A stretch of DNA of 33,121 nucleotides, from contig JAAYDI010000193.1 of NCBI GenBank assembly GCA_012729315.1, forward strand, positions 1 through 33,121. Reading direction: 5' to 3'. Source of the stretch: Planctomycetaceae bacterium. GTDB taxonomy: Bacteria; Planctomycetota; Planctomycetia; Pirellulales; Pirellulaceae. The translations under genes and the position numbers were made by a program. Each line of letters begins with the position of its first letter. The stretch's first letter is position 1. Below the pieces are notes generated by a model. That model made no database searches and was not told the origin of the DNA. It saw nothing but the letters and a program-made list of their open reading frames with translations. Below, piece after piece: positions 16,866 through 24,124 of the stretch.

Positions 16866-18197
16866 ATGTCGGTGCTCGTTACGGGGGGAGTCAGAGAGAC
16901 TCTGATCCAGATGGCATTGCCCATGCTGGCCGGCACGTTCGCCATGAATGCCTACAACCTGGCGGACACCTGGTTTGTGAGCCGGCTGGGAACGCAGCCC
17001 TTGGCGGCCATGGCGTTTACGTTCCCGGTCATTGCCCTGCTGACGTTTGTCGCCGGAGGGATCGGTACCGGCATCACCACCCTGGTCTCGCACTCGCTCG
17101 GCCGGCGCGATCGGGACGACGCGGCCCGACTGGTCACGCACGGTATCGCCCTGACCGTGACGTTCACGACCACGGTCTCGATCGCAGGCTATCTGAGTAT
17201 TGAGCCGCTCTTTCGCCGACTGGGGGCCGATACCGAAACACTGCCGCTGATCGGCCAGTTCATGCGGATCTGGTATCTGGGGGCGCTGACGATGTCACTG
17301 CCCATGATGGGCAACGGCATCCTGATCTCCTGCGGCGACTCGCGCAGCGCCAGTCGGCTGATGATCTTCGGCGCCGTCCTCAACGTGATCCTCAATCCGA
17401 TTCTCATCTTCGGGCACTGCGGCCTGCCCCCCCTGGGCATTCGCGGGTCGGCGCTGGCCACCGTCATCTCACAGACCGTCACGATGTCCTGGCTCCTCTA
17501 CCTGCTGCACTACAAGCACGGCCTGCTGTCGCTGGGTGTCGGAAAGCTCCGTGGCTGCCTGGCCTCCTGGCGGCGGATCCTGGTTTTCGCGATCCCGTGC
17601 ATACTCAGCATGGCGATGATGCCGGTATCCGCCGGAGTGATCACCTGGATCACGAGCCGGTTCGGGCGCGAGGCGGTCGCGGCCAGCGGTGCGGCAGCCC
17701 GCCTGGAGACGTTCGCGTTTGTCGTCCCCATGGCATTGGGCATGACGCTGACCCCCTTCGTCAGCCAGAACTTCGGAGCGGCGCGGGTTGATCGTGTCCG
17801 CGAGGCCAAAACACTGTCCACGGCCTTCGCCCTGGTGTACGGCAGCCTGGTCGCCCTGCTGTTCTTCCTGGCCGCCCCCTGGCTCGCGTCGTTCTTCAGT
17901 GGCGACCCGCAGGTCATCCAGGTGATGGTCACCTACCTGCGGATCATCCCGTTCGGATACGGGATGATGGAGGTGCATCGCTATTGTGGATTCATGCTCA
18001 CCGGGCTGCACACCCCTTCCTCGTCGCTGGCCCTGAACATGATCCGGATCCTGGTGCTCCTCATTCCGCTGTCGTGGCTGGGTGCCCGGTTCCTCGGGCT
18101 GTGCGGGATGTTCGCCGGACGCCTGATTACCGACCTCACCGTCGGCAGCCTGGGCCTGACCTGGGTCTCACTCCGCCTGCGGTCCGCCAGAGTCTGA
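16866..18197 (+). CDS. MATE family multidrug/Na+ antiporter-type exporter
   Basis: About 443 residues from ATG 16866; an in-frame GTG at 16827 would add 13 residues and neither start has a good ribosome binding site. The first helix region IQMALPMLAGTFAMNAYNLADTWFVSRLG is the family opening, with the expected Pro and YNLxDxxFV pattern. The repeat half later reads ILVFAIPCILSMAMMPVSAGVITW. About twelve hydrophobic segments fit the 12-helix MATE fold. MATE proteins export cationic drugs or metabolites using Na+ or H+ gradients. It probably forms a unit with the upstream FMN reductase gene. Confidence 0.9.
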   Translation: MSVLVTGGVRETLIQMALPMLAGTFAMNAYNLADTWFVSRLGTQPLAAMAFTFPVIALLTFVAGGIGTGITTLVSHSLGRRDRDDAARLVTHGIALTVTFTTTVSIAGYLSIEPLFRRLGADTETLPLIGQFMRIWYLGALTMSLPMMGNGILISCGDSRSASRLMIFGAVLNVILNPILIFGHCGLPPLGIRGSALATVISQTVTMSWLLYLLHYKHGLLSLGVGKLRGCLASWRRILVFAIPCILSMAMMPVSAGVITWITSRFGREAVAASGAAARLETFAFVVPMALGMTLTPFVSQNFGAARVDRVREAKTLSTAFALVYGSLVALLFFLAAPWLASFFSGDPQVIQVMVTYLRIIPFGYGMMEVHRYCGFMLTGLHTPSSSLALNMIRILVLLIPLSWLGARFLGLCGMFAGRLITDLTVGSLGLTWVSLRLRSARV

Positions 18198-18210
18198 GTC
18201 GGGGCCGCCG

Positions 18211-18300
18211 AGACCGTGTGGCAGCTTACTTGTTACCCGTGCACGAACGAGCAGACCGTGTGGCTTACTTGTTAGCCGTGCGTTAGCCGTGCCGAACGAG
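18211..18300. repeat. Imperfect ~40-bp tandem repeat with inner 11-bp duplication
   Basis: AGACCGTGTGGC-TTACTTGTTA-CCGTGC-GAACGAG occurs at 18211-18250 and again at 18253-18300. The second copy contains an inner duplication TTAGCCGTGCG/TTAGCCGTGCC. The repeat fills the gap between the MATE and trmO 3' ends. The GTTAGCCG...GAACGAGT pattern resembles intergenic repeats seen in planctomycete genomes (from memory). Confidence 0.6.
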
Positions 18301-18317
18301 TGGGCCACCCTCCCAGC

Positions 18318-18797
18318 TCACAAGACTCCTCGCGGACGCTGGCCGTCGGCGAAGTGCTTTTCGATCCAGCCGCTGACGGCATCCTCCCGGACGTCGAACT
18401 GTCGCACATAGGGCTTGATGTCCAGAAGCGGCGTCCCGTCCAGCATATCCACCTCGCTGAAATGCAGCTGCGCTGCTTCGATGCGTTCAATCCGCACTAC
18501 CGACAGACCGATATGATTAGGCCGATGCGGGCTGCGGATCGCGAAGATCCCGTGCTCCTCCTGCTCCAGAAACGGTTTGCCGATCAGATTCTGTTTGTCC
18601 GACTTGTGGAAGTAGTAGATCAGCACGGCGTGGCTGAATCCGTCCAGGTCTCTCAGGCCGTCAGCGAATTGCGGCCGAAGTTCGGCGATGCCTCGCGCGT
18701 CGCCCGCTGCAAAGATGCCCTGGATTGGCATGCCGTCGTAGTCGGTGAACGGGGAATGAATGATGCCGATGGGCTGCAGCCGAATGACGTCTTCCAC
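18318..18797 (-). CDS. trmO: TrmO/TsaA family tRNA N6-threonylcarbamoyladenosine methyltransferase
   Basis: A 159-residue single beta-barrel protein of the UPF0066/VirR family. The diagnostic motifs are IGIIHSPF at the N terminus, FAIRSPHRPNHIGLSVVRI (residues about 85-103) and DMLDGTPLLDIKPY. Family knowledge: TrmO uses S-adenosylmethionine to methylate t6A37 of tRNA-Thr. Length fits the minimal bacterial form without the C-terminal extension of the E. coli protein. It begins two bases after the stop of the methyltransferase at 18800-19435, so they are one operon. Confidence 0.85.
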   Translation of the reverse strand: MEDVIRLQPIGIIHSPFTDYDGMPIQGIFAAGDARGIAELRPQFADGLRDLDGFSHAVLIYYFHKSDKQNLIGKPFLEQEEHGIFAIRSPHRPNHIGLSVVRIERIEAAQLHFSEVDMLDGTPLLDIKPYVRQFDVREDAVSGWIEKHFADGQRPRGVL

Positions 18798-18799
18798 GG

Positions 18800-19435
18800 T
18801 CAGATCCTCCCGGTAATGAGAAACACCGAGAACTCGTAGTCCTGTCGACCGGCCACCGGCTTGAAAAACCGGATGGCGGTCGCATCGGTCAGCTCCGAAA
18901 AGCCGCTGCTGAGGAGTTTTCGCTTGATCTCGGCCCGATCAAAACCGTGATGATGCACCACGCTGTCCATCTCGGCAGGATGGAAGATACCCGGCTCGGT
19001 GTCCAGGTCGGCAAGACACAGCATGCCGCCCGGGTGGAGCAGCGTGTGGAAGGCGCGCAGCACGGTGTCCGTGTCGGCGATGTGGTGCAGCGCCATGCCG
19101 GAAACGATCAGGTGGTACCGCGCGCACGGAACCGGATCCCGCTCGAGATCCAGCTGGATGGCCCGGATGCGCTCCACGCCACCCGCGGCGATCTTCCGCT
19201 GCAATTCGGCCAGCATCCCGGGGGAATTGTCCGCACCAGTCACCGTTCCCACGTACGGGAGGAGGAACAGGCCGAGCAGCCCAGTGCCGCAGCCATAGTC
19301 CAGCAGATCCATCTCGCGGTCGAGCGGCACAACGCGCACGATCTTTTCGGCAATGCTCCGCATCAATACCACGCGACGCGGCTCACTGTCCCAGTCTGCG
19401 GCCACTCGGTCGAAGTGCGTTGTTGAGTGTGTCAC
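18800..19435 (-). CDS. Class I SAM-dependent methyltransferase
   Basis: A 211-residue protein starting at GTG 19435 with AGGGAG at a five-base spacing; a nearby ATG at 19439 is in another frame. Motif I is LLDYGCGTGLLGLFL (residues about 44-58), the acidic end of strand 2 is TGADNSPGMLAEL, and a post-motif III LADLDTEP is visible. UbiE/Methyltransf-11-like small-molecule methyltransferase; the substrate is unknown. Co-transcribed with trmO. Confidence 0.87.
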   Translation of the reverse strand: MTHSTTHFDRVAADWDSEPRRVVLMRSIAEKIVRVVPLDREMDLLDYGCGTGLLGLFLLPYVGTVTGADNSPGMLAELQRKIAAGGVERIRAIQLDLERDPVPCARYHLIVSGMALHHIADTDTVLRAFHTLLHPGGMLCLADLDTEPGIFHPAEMDSVVHHHGFDRAEIKRKLLSSGFSELTDATAIRFFKPVAGRQDYEFSVFLITGRI

Positions 19436-19838
19436 GCATGCTCCCTGTCTCCAGCGTCGCCCCAGTTGCAGCTATAGTGCACGCGCACCGGCAGTTGTGC
19501 AAGACGGCGGAGAGACACGATCCTCCAGTTGCATCATTTGCGTCACATGCACGTGAAAAGCAACTCGTATCGTGGCAGCAACCGCGTTTTGTTCGTGTGT
19601 CGATGGAAGTCACGTTTCGTGACCTGTTCGCGCCGCGCGAACTGTCGTCTTGAGCCGTAGCACGGCGCCAATGTCATGCCGAGCTTCTGAATACGCCGAA
19701 GGCGTTGCACTCCAAAGCCCAGGGGTCGCCGCGCTTCGCGGCGCACCCTGGGTAGGGAACCGTACACGATGGGACGGCCGAGCCGTAAGGTAGCCAACTA
19801 ACCGGCGGCCACCGAGGCCGCAACAAACCGCGCGCCGG
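19436..19838. repeat. Gene-free 403-bp region with a planctomycete-type structured repeat
   Basis: No coding sequence is supported. From about 19676 the DNA resembles dispersed intergenic repeats I associate with planctomycetes: a small hairpin ACGCC/GGCGT (19693-19705), then a long stem with arms CCCAGGG (19718-19724) and CCCTGGG (19746-19752) enclosing CGCCGCG/CGCGGCG (19727-19733, 19737-19743) around CTT. A further 6-bp palindrome GTCACG-TTT-CGTGAC is at 19609-19623. Its position downstream of the DksA-like gene suggests transcription termination or a REP-like role. Confidence 0.5.
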
Positions 19839-20234
19839 TCACAGTTCCTCCTCGTCCCAGCCCTGGTTGGCCGTGTCCTCGTCTAGCCGCGCACACGGGA
19901 CACACAGGTCTGCGTAGGGAATGGCGTCCAGACGCGCCTGCAGGATCTTGCGGCCACAACCGTCACACACGCCGTAGGTGCCGTCCTCAATCCGTTCCAG
20001 GGCCCTCTCGATCTTCTGCAGAGTTCCATCCTTCGAGGAAGCCAGCGTCAACGACAGCTCCTGCTCGAAGTGGTCCCCTGCCATTTCGGCCATGTGAATC
20101 GGCATGCGGTTCTGACGCGCTCCATCGTCACCTGCAGACAGCGCACTGGACACCATCCGACTGACGTCACCGCGCAGCTGGGCCCGCATGTTCAGAAGGC
20201 GATTCTTGTATATCCGGCGGCGTTCGGGTGTCAT
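19839..20234 (-). CDS. DksA/TraR family C4 zinc-finger protein
   Basis: A 131-residue protein. ATG 20234 has GGAGGAGG eight bases upstream; the frame continues to 20273 without support. It is a coiled-coil N-terminal region (RRRIYKNRLLNMRAQLRGDV) followed by the family segment L-x-KIERALERIEDGTYGVCDGCG and a C4 zinc finger (C90-x2-C93-x17-C111-x2-C114). Family knowledge: DksA-type proteins insert in the RNA polymerase secondary channel and modulate transcription with ppGpp. The coiled-coil tip DxxDxA of E. coli DksA is not recognisable here, so it may be a general-stress or TraR-like member rather than DksA proper. Confidence 0.87.
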   Translation of the reverse strand: MTPERRRIYKNRLLNMRAQLRGDVSRMVSSALSAGDDGARQNRMPIHMAEMAGDHFEQELSLTLASSKDGTLQKIERALERIEDGTYGVCDGCGRKILQARLDAIPYADLCVPCARLDEDTANQGWDEEEL

Positions 20235-20369
20235 CGTAGGGCCTCCTCCAGTTGTCCAACCGCTGACCCACACACACGAACGGCAGGGTCACGCTGAGCC
20301 CCCGGCGCTGGGCGTCAAACAAGCTGCATGCGCCCTTTCCCCCGGATGCCAGTCTCGTGTGTTTGGGCC

Positions 20370-20421
20370 CCAGCCAAGTGTAGGCATGCCGACGCGTTGG
20401 ACAACCACACTTCCTGGCTGG
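20370..20421. repeat. Imperfect inverted repeat in the mgtE-dksA-like gap
   Basis: CCAGCCAAGTGT (20370-20381) faces ACACTTCCTGGCTGG (20407-20421), complementary with a three-base bulge. It lies in the 277-base gene-free gap 20235-20511, for which no other feature was found beyond the likely promoter of the DksA-like gene. Confidence 0.4.
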
Positions 20422-20511
20422 TCGGATCTAGCCCTGGTGGACCAAATAGCCCTGCGCCGGGCGGCGAGTGGCACCAGGCTGTACACAGTCCGAGTGTACG
20501 GTGGGTAGCGG

Positions 20512-21876
20512 TCACAGGAGGTAGGACGTCGCGATGGTGAAGTAGATGACGACGCCGGTCACGTCGACGAACGTTGCCACGAAGGGGCTGGAGGCAAAGG
20601 CCGGGTCGACCCCCAGGCGTCGAAACACCAGGGGCAGCATGGCGCCAATGAGGGTTCCCCACAGGCAGATGACAGCAACAGCCTGCCCAATGACAAACGC
20701 CAGCGTCCAGCGGGGGACATCCCCCAGCACGGAAAGCGGGGTCAGCGAGGCGCGCACGAAGCCGATGGTTCCCAGGGTGATTCCCAGGGCCAATCCCATG
20801 GCCACTTCATGCCGCACGATACGGCGCCAGTCGGCGGGGCTGATTTCGCCCAGCGCCAGCGCACGGGTCACCAGCGTGGCGGCCTGAGCGCCCGAGTTGC
20901 CGCCGGTGGAAATGCACAACGGCACGAACAGGCTCAGCACCACAACTGCGGCGATGGCATCCTGGTAGTGTGCCAACGCCGAGAACGTGAGCAGTTCCGC
21001 GGCGAACAGGCAGGCGAGCCAGGATGCCCGTTTGCGCCAGACCGTGGCGAACGGCGTGGACAGATAACCTTGCGGCATAGCGCCGACACTACCCATGCGC
21101 AGCGCGTCCTCCGTCGCCTCCTCGACCACCACGTCCATGACGTCATCGTGCGTGACGATCCCGACCAGTCGTCCCACGTCGTCCACGACCGGAATCGCGA
21201 GAAATCCAAACCGCGCCAACTCGCGGGCCACCTGCTCCTGGTCCTGATCGGCCTGCACCGCGATGACCTTCCGGTTCATGAGGTCTCCGATCAACATGTC
21301 CGACTCAGCGAGAATCAGGTCGCGCAGCGACACGATGCCCACCAGATACTGCTGACCATCCACGACGTAGTTGTAGTAGATGGTCTCGCTGGCCCGCGCC
21401 TTCTGCCGGAGGAACTCGATGGCGCCGGCCACTGTCAGTTCCACGCGCAGCGCCACGTAGTCCGTCGTCATCAGTGCGCCGGCGCTGTCTTCCGGATACT
21501 GCAGTAGATTGCGGATATCCTGGCGATCGGTCTGTGACACCAGTGGCAGCAAACCGTCGACCACTGCCGGCTCGAGCTGTTTCAGCACATCGACGCGATC
21601 GTCATGTGGCATGGCCTCCAGCAATACCGACACGCGATCTGGCTCTGCGGCGCTGATCATTTCCACTTGCGTGGGGCTGGGCAACAGCGAAAAAATCGCC
21701 GCCTGCCGCTCGATCGGAACCAGGTCCAGCACGCGCCAGATTTCCGAGTCCGCCAGCGATTCGCAGGCGGCCGCAGCCTCGACTGCATGCAGTTGGTCAA
21801 GCAGCGAGGATACCCCGGCCGGATCTGGCTGCGCCAGCATGGTCCGCAGACGCGTGGAAACCGTGTCATCGCGCAT
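20512..21876 (-). CDS. mgtE: Magnesium transporter MgtE
   Basis: 454 residues from ATG 21876, the usual MgtE length; the open frame to 22254 has no family resemblance. Domains in order: MgtE N-terminal helical superhelix (residues about 1-125, including EPAVVDGLLPLVSQTDRQDI), a pair of CBS domains (MTTDYVALRVELTV ... IPVVDDVGRLVGIVTHDDVMDVV, about 130-255), then five transmembrane helices. TM2 carries PLCISTGGNSGAQAAT, the conserved pore region of MgtE. The CBS domains sense cytosolic Mg2+ and gate the channel (family knowledge). A small minus-strand ORF overlaps its start by 11 bases. Confidence 0.93.
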   Translation of the reverse strand: MRDDTVSTRLRTMLAQPDPAGVSSLLDQLHAVEAAAACESLADSEIWRVLDLVPIERQAAIFSLLPSPTQVEMISAAEPDRVSVLLEAMPHDDRVDVLKQLEPAVVDGLLPLVSQTDRQDIRNLLQYPEDSAGALMTTDYVALRVELTVAGAIEFLRQKARASETIYYNYVVDGQQYLVGIVSLRDLILAESDMLIGDLMNRKVIAVQADQDQEQVARELARFGFLAIPVVDDVGRLVGIVTHDDVMDVVVEEATEDALRMGSVGAMPQGYLSTPFATVWRKRASWLACLFAAELLTFSALAHYQDAIAAVVVLSLFVPLCISTGGNSGAQAATLVTRALALGEISPADWRRIVRHEVAMGLALGITLGTIGFVRASLTPLSVLGDVPRWTLAFVIGQAVAVICLWGTLIGAMLPLVFRRLGVDPAFASSPFVATFVDVTGVVIYFTIATSYLL

Positions 21877-22003
21877 AGCACATTTTCCCTGTCGAGAGAC
21901 CAGAACTGCCCAGCCCACCGGATGCGTCCCACTCACTGACAAAACACTGGCAAGCCGGACAGCAACGTCCCAGATGGTACAGGGTTTCCTGCACAGCGCA
22001 CAT
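21866..22003 (-). CDS. Possible small ORF (45 aa) overlapping the mgtE start
   Basis: Starts at ATG 22003 with GGGA eight bases upstream and reads MCAVQETLYHLGRCCPACQCFV..., ending at 21866, so it overlaps the mgtE start (21876) by 11 bases. The RCCPACQC cluster could bind metal. It could be a leader peptide coupling translation into mgtE, or chance. Low support. Confidence 0.25.
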   Translation of the reverse strand: MCAVQETLYHLGRCCPACQCFVSEWDASGGLGSSGLSTGKMCYAR

Positions 22004-22016
22004 AGCCACTGTCCCA

Positions 22017-22045
22017 TTGTTGGAACCCGCGTCAAAAGATACAAT
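22017..22045 (+). promoter_or_regulatory. Candidate promoter for the small ORF cluster at 22.1 kb
   Basis: TACAAT at 22040-22045 matches -10 at five of six bases, with TTGTTG at 22017-22022 and a 17-base spacer. It lies 70 bases upstream of ATG 22115, which has GAGAGG just before it. The gap 21877-22114 otherwise holds only the small ORF above. Confidence 0.35.
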
Positions 22046-22114
22046 GCATGTACATTTACGTTCCGCGACCGGCCGCTCCGCAGCGTGCAGCGGGGGGCAG
22101 CCTGGGAGAGGTGA

Positions 22115-22801
22115 ATGGATATAGTGCGGATCCCGCGCAACGGCTTCCTGGAAGTTCGTCCAGGGAAGACGCTCGCCGTTGTTGCGCATGACCCGAACCA
22201 GCCGCTCGCGAAGACACTGGAACTCTTCAACGGCACAGACCGGCAACGACGCATGGAGGAGTCAGAGCTGCGTCACGATCGCGAACCGCTGGCCGGCGCG
22301 GTGCGCAAGCTGGTGGCTCAGCTGGCCGTCGATCAGTTCCCGGGCGCTGTCCATGTGCGGCGCAACACGTGTCTGTGGCAGGCAGTCGGTATGGTAGCGC
22401 GGATGATCGTGGAGCGCCGCGGTTGGTGGAAGACCGGGTGCAAAGGGTCGCTCGACGTGCGGGCCGCAGGCGCGGCAGAGACTCCCGCGCACAACACGGG
22501 TGGTTTGGCCTTCTGTGTTCGTGCGCGCGGAACGGACATGAACGCACCAATGGCATGCCGTTCCGGTTGGTGCATCAGCGCTGCCGGGAGTTCGAACGTG
22601 AGCCGGCCCGTCGCCGGTATCAGTCGGGCAAGAAGTGGTCGGCATGGCGCACGCCGGAATGCCCGTCGTGCAGAGGGCCTGTCGTCCGACCGCCGGTGCC
22701 CGAGGACGAACGAATCGGTGGCGGCGCGGGGGCGGGACATTAGAAACCAGAATACCGGCGTGTCGCCTGGTGTGGCGGCAGCTCCGGGGAGGGAAGCGTG
22801 A
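22115..22801 (+). CDS. Uncharacterised ORF, N-terminal half plausible, C-terminal half doubtful
   Basis: The start is good: GAGAGG upstream of ATG 22115 and a candidate promoter before it. The first 125 residues (MDIVRIPRNGFLEVRPGKTL ...) have normal composition for this genome. From about 22480 the codon third positions lose their GC bias while frame 1 gains it (see the ORF at 22554-22743). Either the gene has a frameshift near 22480-22550, or two genes overlap. The frame's stop overlaps the GTG of the next gene (GTGA at 22798-22801), which would support a single coupled gene. No domain recognised. Confidence 0.4.
   Translation: MDIVRIPRNGFLEVRPGKTLAVVAHDPNQPLAKTLELFNGTDRQRRMEESELRHDREPLAGAVRKLVAQLAVDQFPGAVHVRRNTCLWQAVGMVARMIVERRGWWKTGCKGSLDVRAAGAAETPAHNTGGLAFCVRARGTDMNAPMACRSGWCISAAGSSNVSRPVAGISRARSGRHGARRNARRAEGLSSDRRCPRTNESVAARGRDIRNQNTGVSPGVAAAPGREA
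22554..22743 (+). CDS. Possible small protein or frameshifted tail with a CPSC motif
   Basis: In this frame 22490-22743 shows strong GC third-position bias and reads MPFRLVHQRCREFE ... TPECPSCRGPVVRPPVPEDE, 62 residues if started at ATG 22554. There is no ribosome binding site, so it may instead be the true C-terminal part of the ORF starting at 22115 after a frameshift. The H-x2-C and C-P-S-C elements would fit a small zinc-binding protein. Function unknown. Confidence 0.35.
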
Positions 22802-22803
22802 CC

Positions 22804-23172
22804 ATGGCGAAAAACCGAAACACATGTACCACCCGTCAGCGCCCGAGGGACTCCCAACGTGCGACCAACGCGCTGCAGCGGCGCCGGGCGCGCAAGATGT
22901 CGCCGGCACCCGGCCGGGTGAACAAAACACCTGCACCGCCCGGCAGCGCGGACGCCCCCACGCTGTCCGCCACGGAACAATCCGTACTGGAGATCTTCCG
23001 GCGGTTCCGTATGGAATCCGGCCAGATGCTCTGCTTGTCGCGCGCCGACGTCGCCGCGCTGCACGAGCCCCTGAAGCGAATGACCAACAACGGCTTGCTG
23101 GTGGAAGAGAGCTTCCAGGGCGGCTACTCGCTCACCCCCGAAGGCTTCGCGGCCATGAAGGAACTTGCGTAA
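22804..23172 (+). CDS. Hypothetical protein with C-terminal winged-helix-like domain
   Basis: 122 residues from ATG 22804; a GTG at 22798 overlaps the preceding stop and is a possible alternative. GGGGAGGG lies just upstream. The N-terminal third is basic and rich in Arg/Pro (RQRPRDSQRATNALQRRRARK). The rest (TLSATEQSVLEIFRRF ... LHEPLKRMTNNGLLVEESFQGGYSLTPEGFAAMKEL) has the helix-turn-helix plus wing pattern ending in SLTPEGFAAM, similar to MarR/PadR-type C-terminal wings. May bind DNA; family not identified. Converges on the gene at 23175 with a two-base gap. Confidence 0.6.
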   Translation: MAKNRNTCTTRQRPRDSQRATNALQRRRARKMSPAPGRVNKTPAPPGSADAPTLSATEQSVLEIFRRFRMESGQMLCLSRADVAALHEPLKRMTNNGLLVEESFQGGYSLTPEGFAAMKELA

Positions 23173-23174
23173 GC

Positions 23175-23642
23175 TCACTGGCGGCGGTCGGCTGCGTATA
23201 GATCGGCGACCGCCTGATAGACGCCTTCCTGTCGCGCCAGCTCCAGGTCGCGCTGCATCAGGCTGTCCAGTTCGGCTTGGGACGTTTGCAGGATCTTCTG
23301 CCATCGATCGTGGAAATCCAGCAACACGCCGCGGTCGCCGGCAACGGGCGGACATTGCGTGGCAATCAGGCAATCGGTCAGTGCCGACTGTGGTGATGCA
23401 TCCGGATGCACTGTCAGGTACTCGGAAACCATCCGGGCCACGGACTCCCAGTAGAACAGTTCGCGGTAAGGTCGCGGTTCTGCGCAGAACGACTGCATCC
23501 ACGCCGCCGCGCTGTCGCACCACTCCATGAGATGCCCCAACTGCTGCCACACCGCCTGCAGCCGCGCTTCCATATCCTGAGGCAGCCTCGTGCGGCTGGG
23601 AGATGTGCCGCCACCAACACCCGTTTTCCGTTTCTTGGACAT
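23175..23642 (-). CDS. Hypothetical helical protein, function unknown
   Basis: 155 residues starting at ATG 23642 (MSKKRKTGVGGG). The only Shine-Dalgarno candidate is a run of seven G. It is predicted all-alpha, with many Trp/Gln/Leu (LQAVWQQLGHLMEWCDSAAAWMQSF; WQKILQTSQAELDSLMQRDLELARQEG). No signal peptide, membrane segment or known motif. It begins exactly where a DUF21 gene remnant ends, so its 5' end may mark a recombination junction. Confidence 0.65.
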   Translation of the reverse strand: MSKKRKTGVGGGTSPSRTRLPQDMEARLQAVWQQLGHLMEWCDSAAAWMQSFCAEPRPYRELFYWESVARMVSEYLTVHPDASPQSALTDCLIATQCPPVAGDRGVLLDFHDRWQKILQTSQAELDSLMQRDLELARQEGVYQAVADLYAADRRQ

Positions 23643-23773
23643 GGCCCCCCCGGTTCCGCCACGAGTGTGTGCAGGCGCCCCAGGCCCACGGACGCCAGGG
23701 CAATCTCGTAGGCCGCGAAGACGCTGTTCAGCGCAATCATGGTCGCAATGACAACTGACTCACTGATTCCCAT
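23643..23773 (-). pseudogene. 5' remnant of a DUF21 (CNNM/CorC/HlyC-type) membrane gene
   Basis: From ATG 23773 the frame reads MGISESVVIATMIALNSVFA / AYEIALASVGLGRLHTLVAE. This is the first transmembrane helix and EIALxSVxxxRL signature of DUF21 (CNNM-type) proteins, which are 400+ residues with CBS and CorC_HlyC domains. After about 43 residues it runs into the coding start of the gene at 23642 in another frame. No other DUF21 helices, CBS or CorC_HlyC sequence follow. I read it as the truncated 5' end of a deleted gene. Confidence 0.6.
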
Positions 23774-24124
23774 GCAATCCGTTCTGGGCAGCTCAACTCA
23801 GCGTGCAGGAGAAAACCTCAGCGAACTGCCCGCCTCCTCGTCAGGTCGTTTCCAGGATTCTACCACAACGCAGGGGGGCATCTTCAACGGCAGAATCTGG
23901 TTTTTCACCCGAAAACAGCCGATGGTGTGGCCGGCGCAGAAACGCAGCGCCGCCAGCAATGACTCGGCATTCGCCAGACACAGGCCGGAAACAGCTCCGG
24001 AAGGTGGACCGGCAGCCAGCCGAAGCACAACGTGGCCACGAATCGGGCGTAATATGCCAGACTCGACGGAATACTCGACGGAATGGAAGTCGCGTGGTTT
24101 CCGACGCGCCGGCCGATCACCGCC
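23774..24124. other. 351 bases with no supported gene; 12-bp tandem duplication
   Basis: Several short frames exist on both strands, but none has a ribosome binding site, family motif or consistent codon bias. The region contains a perfect tandem ACTCGACGGAAT at 24061-24072 and 24073-24084. Some minus-strand text (LAYYARFVATLCFGWLPVHLP) looks membrane-like and may be decayed coding sequence. Confidence 0.4.

Noticed and set aside
18211-18300. Protein-coding repeat region
   Set aside because: Repeat length is not a multiple of three throughout and contains stops in the useful frames.
22262-22936. Minus-strand 224-codon frame opposite the small ORF cluster
   Set aside because: Cys/Arg/Pro-rich shadow text with no motif; the plus strand has ribosome binding sites and better codon bias.
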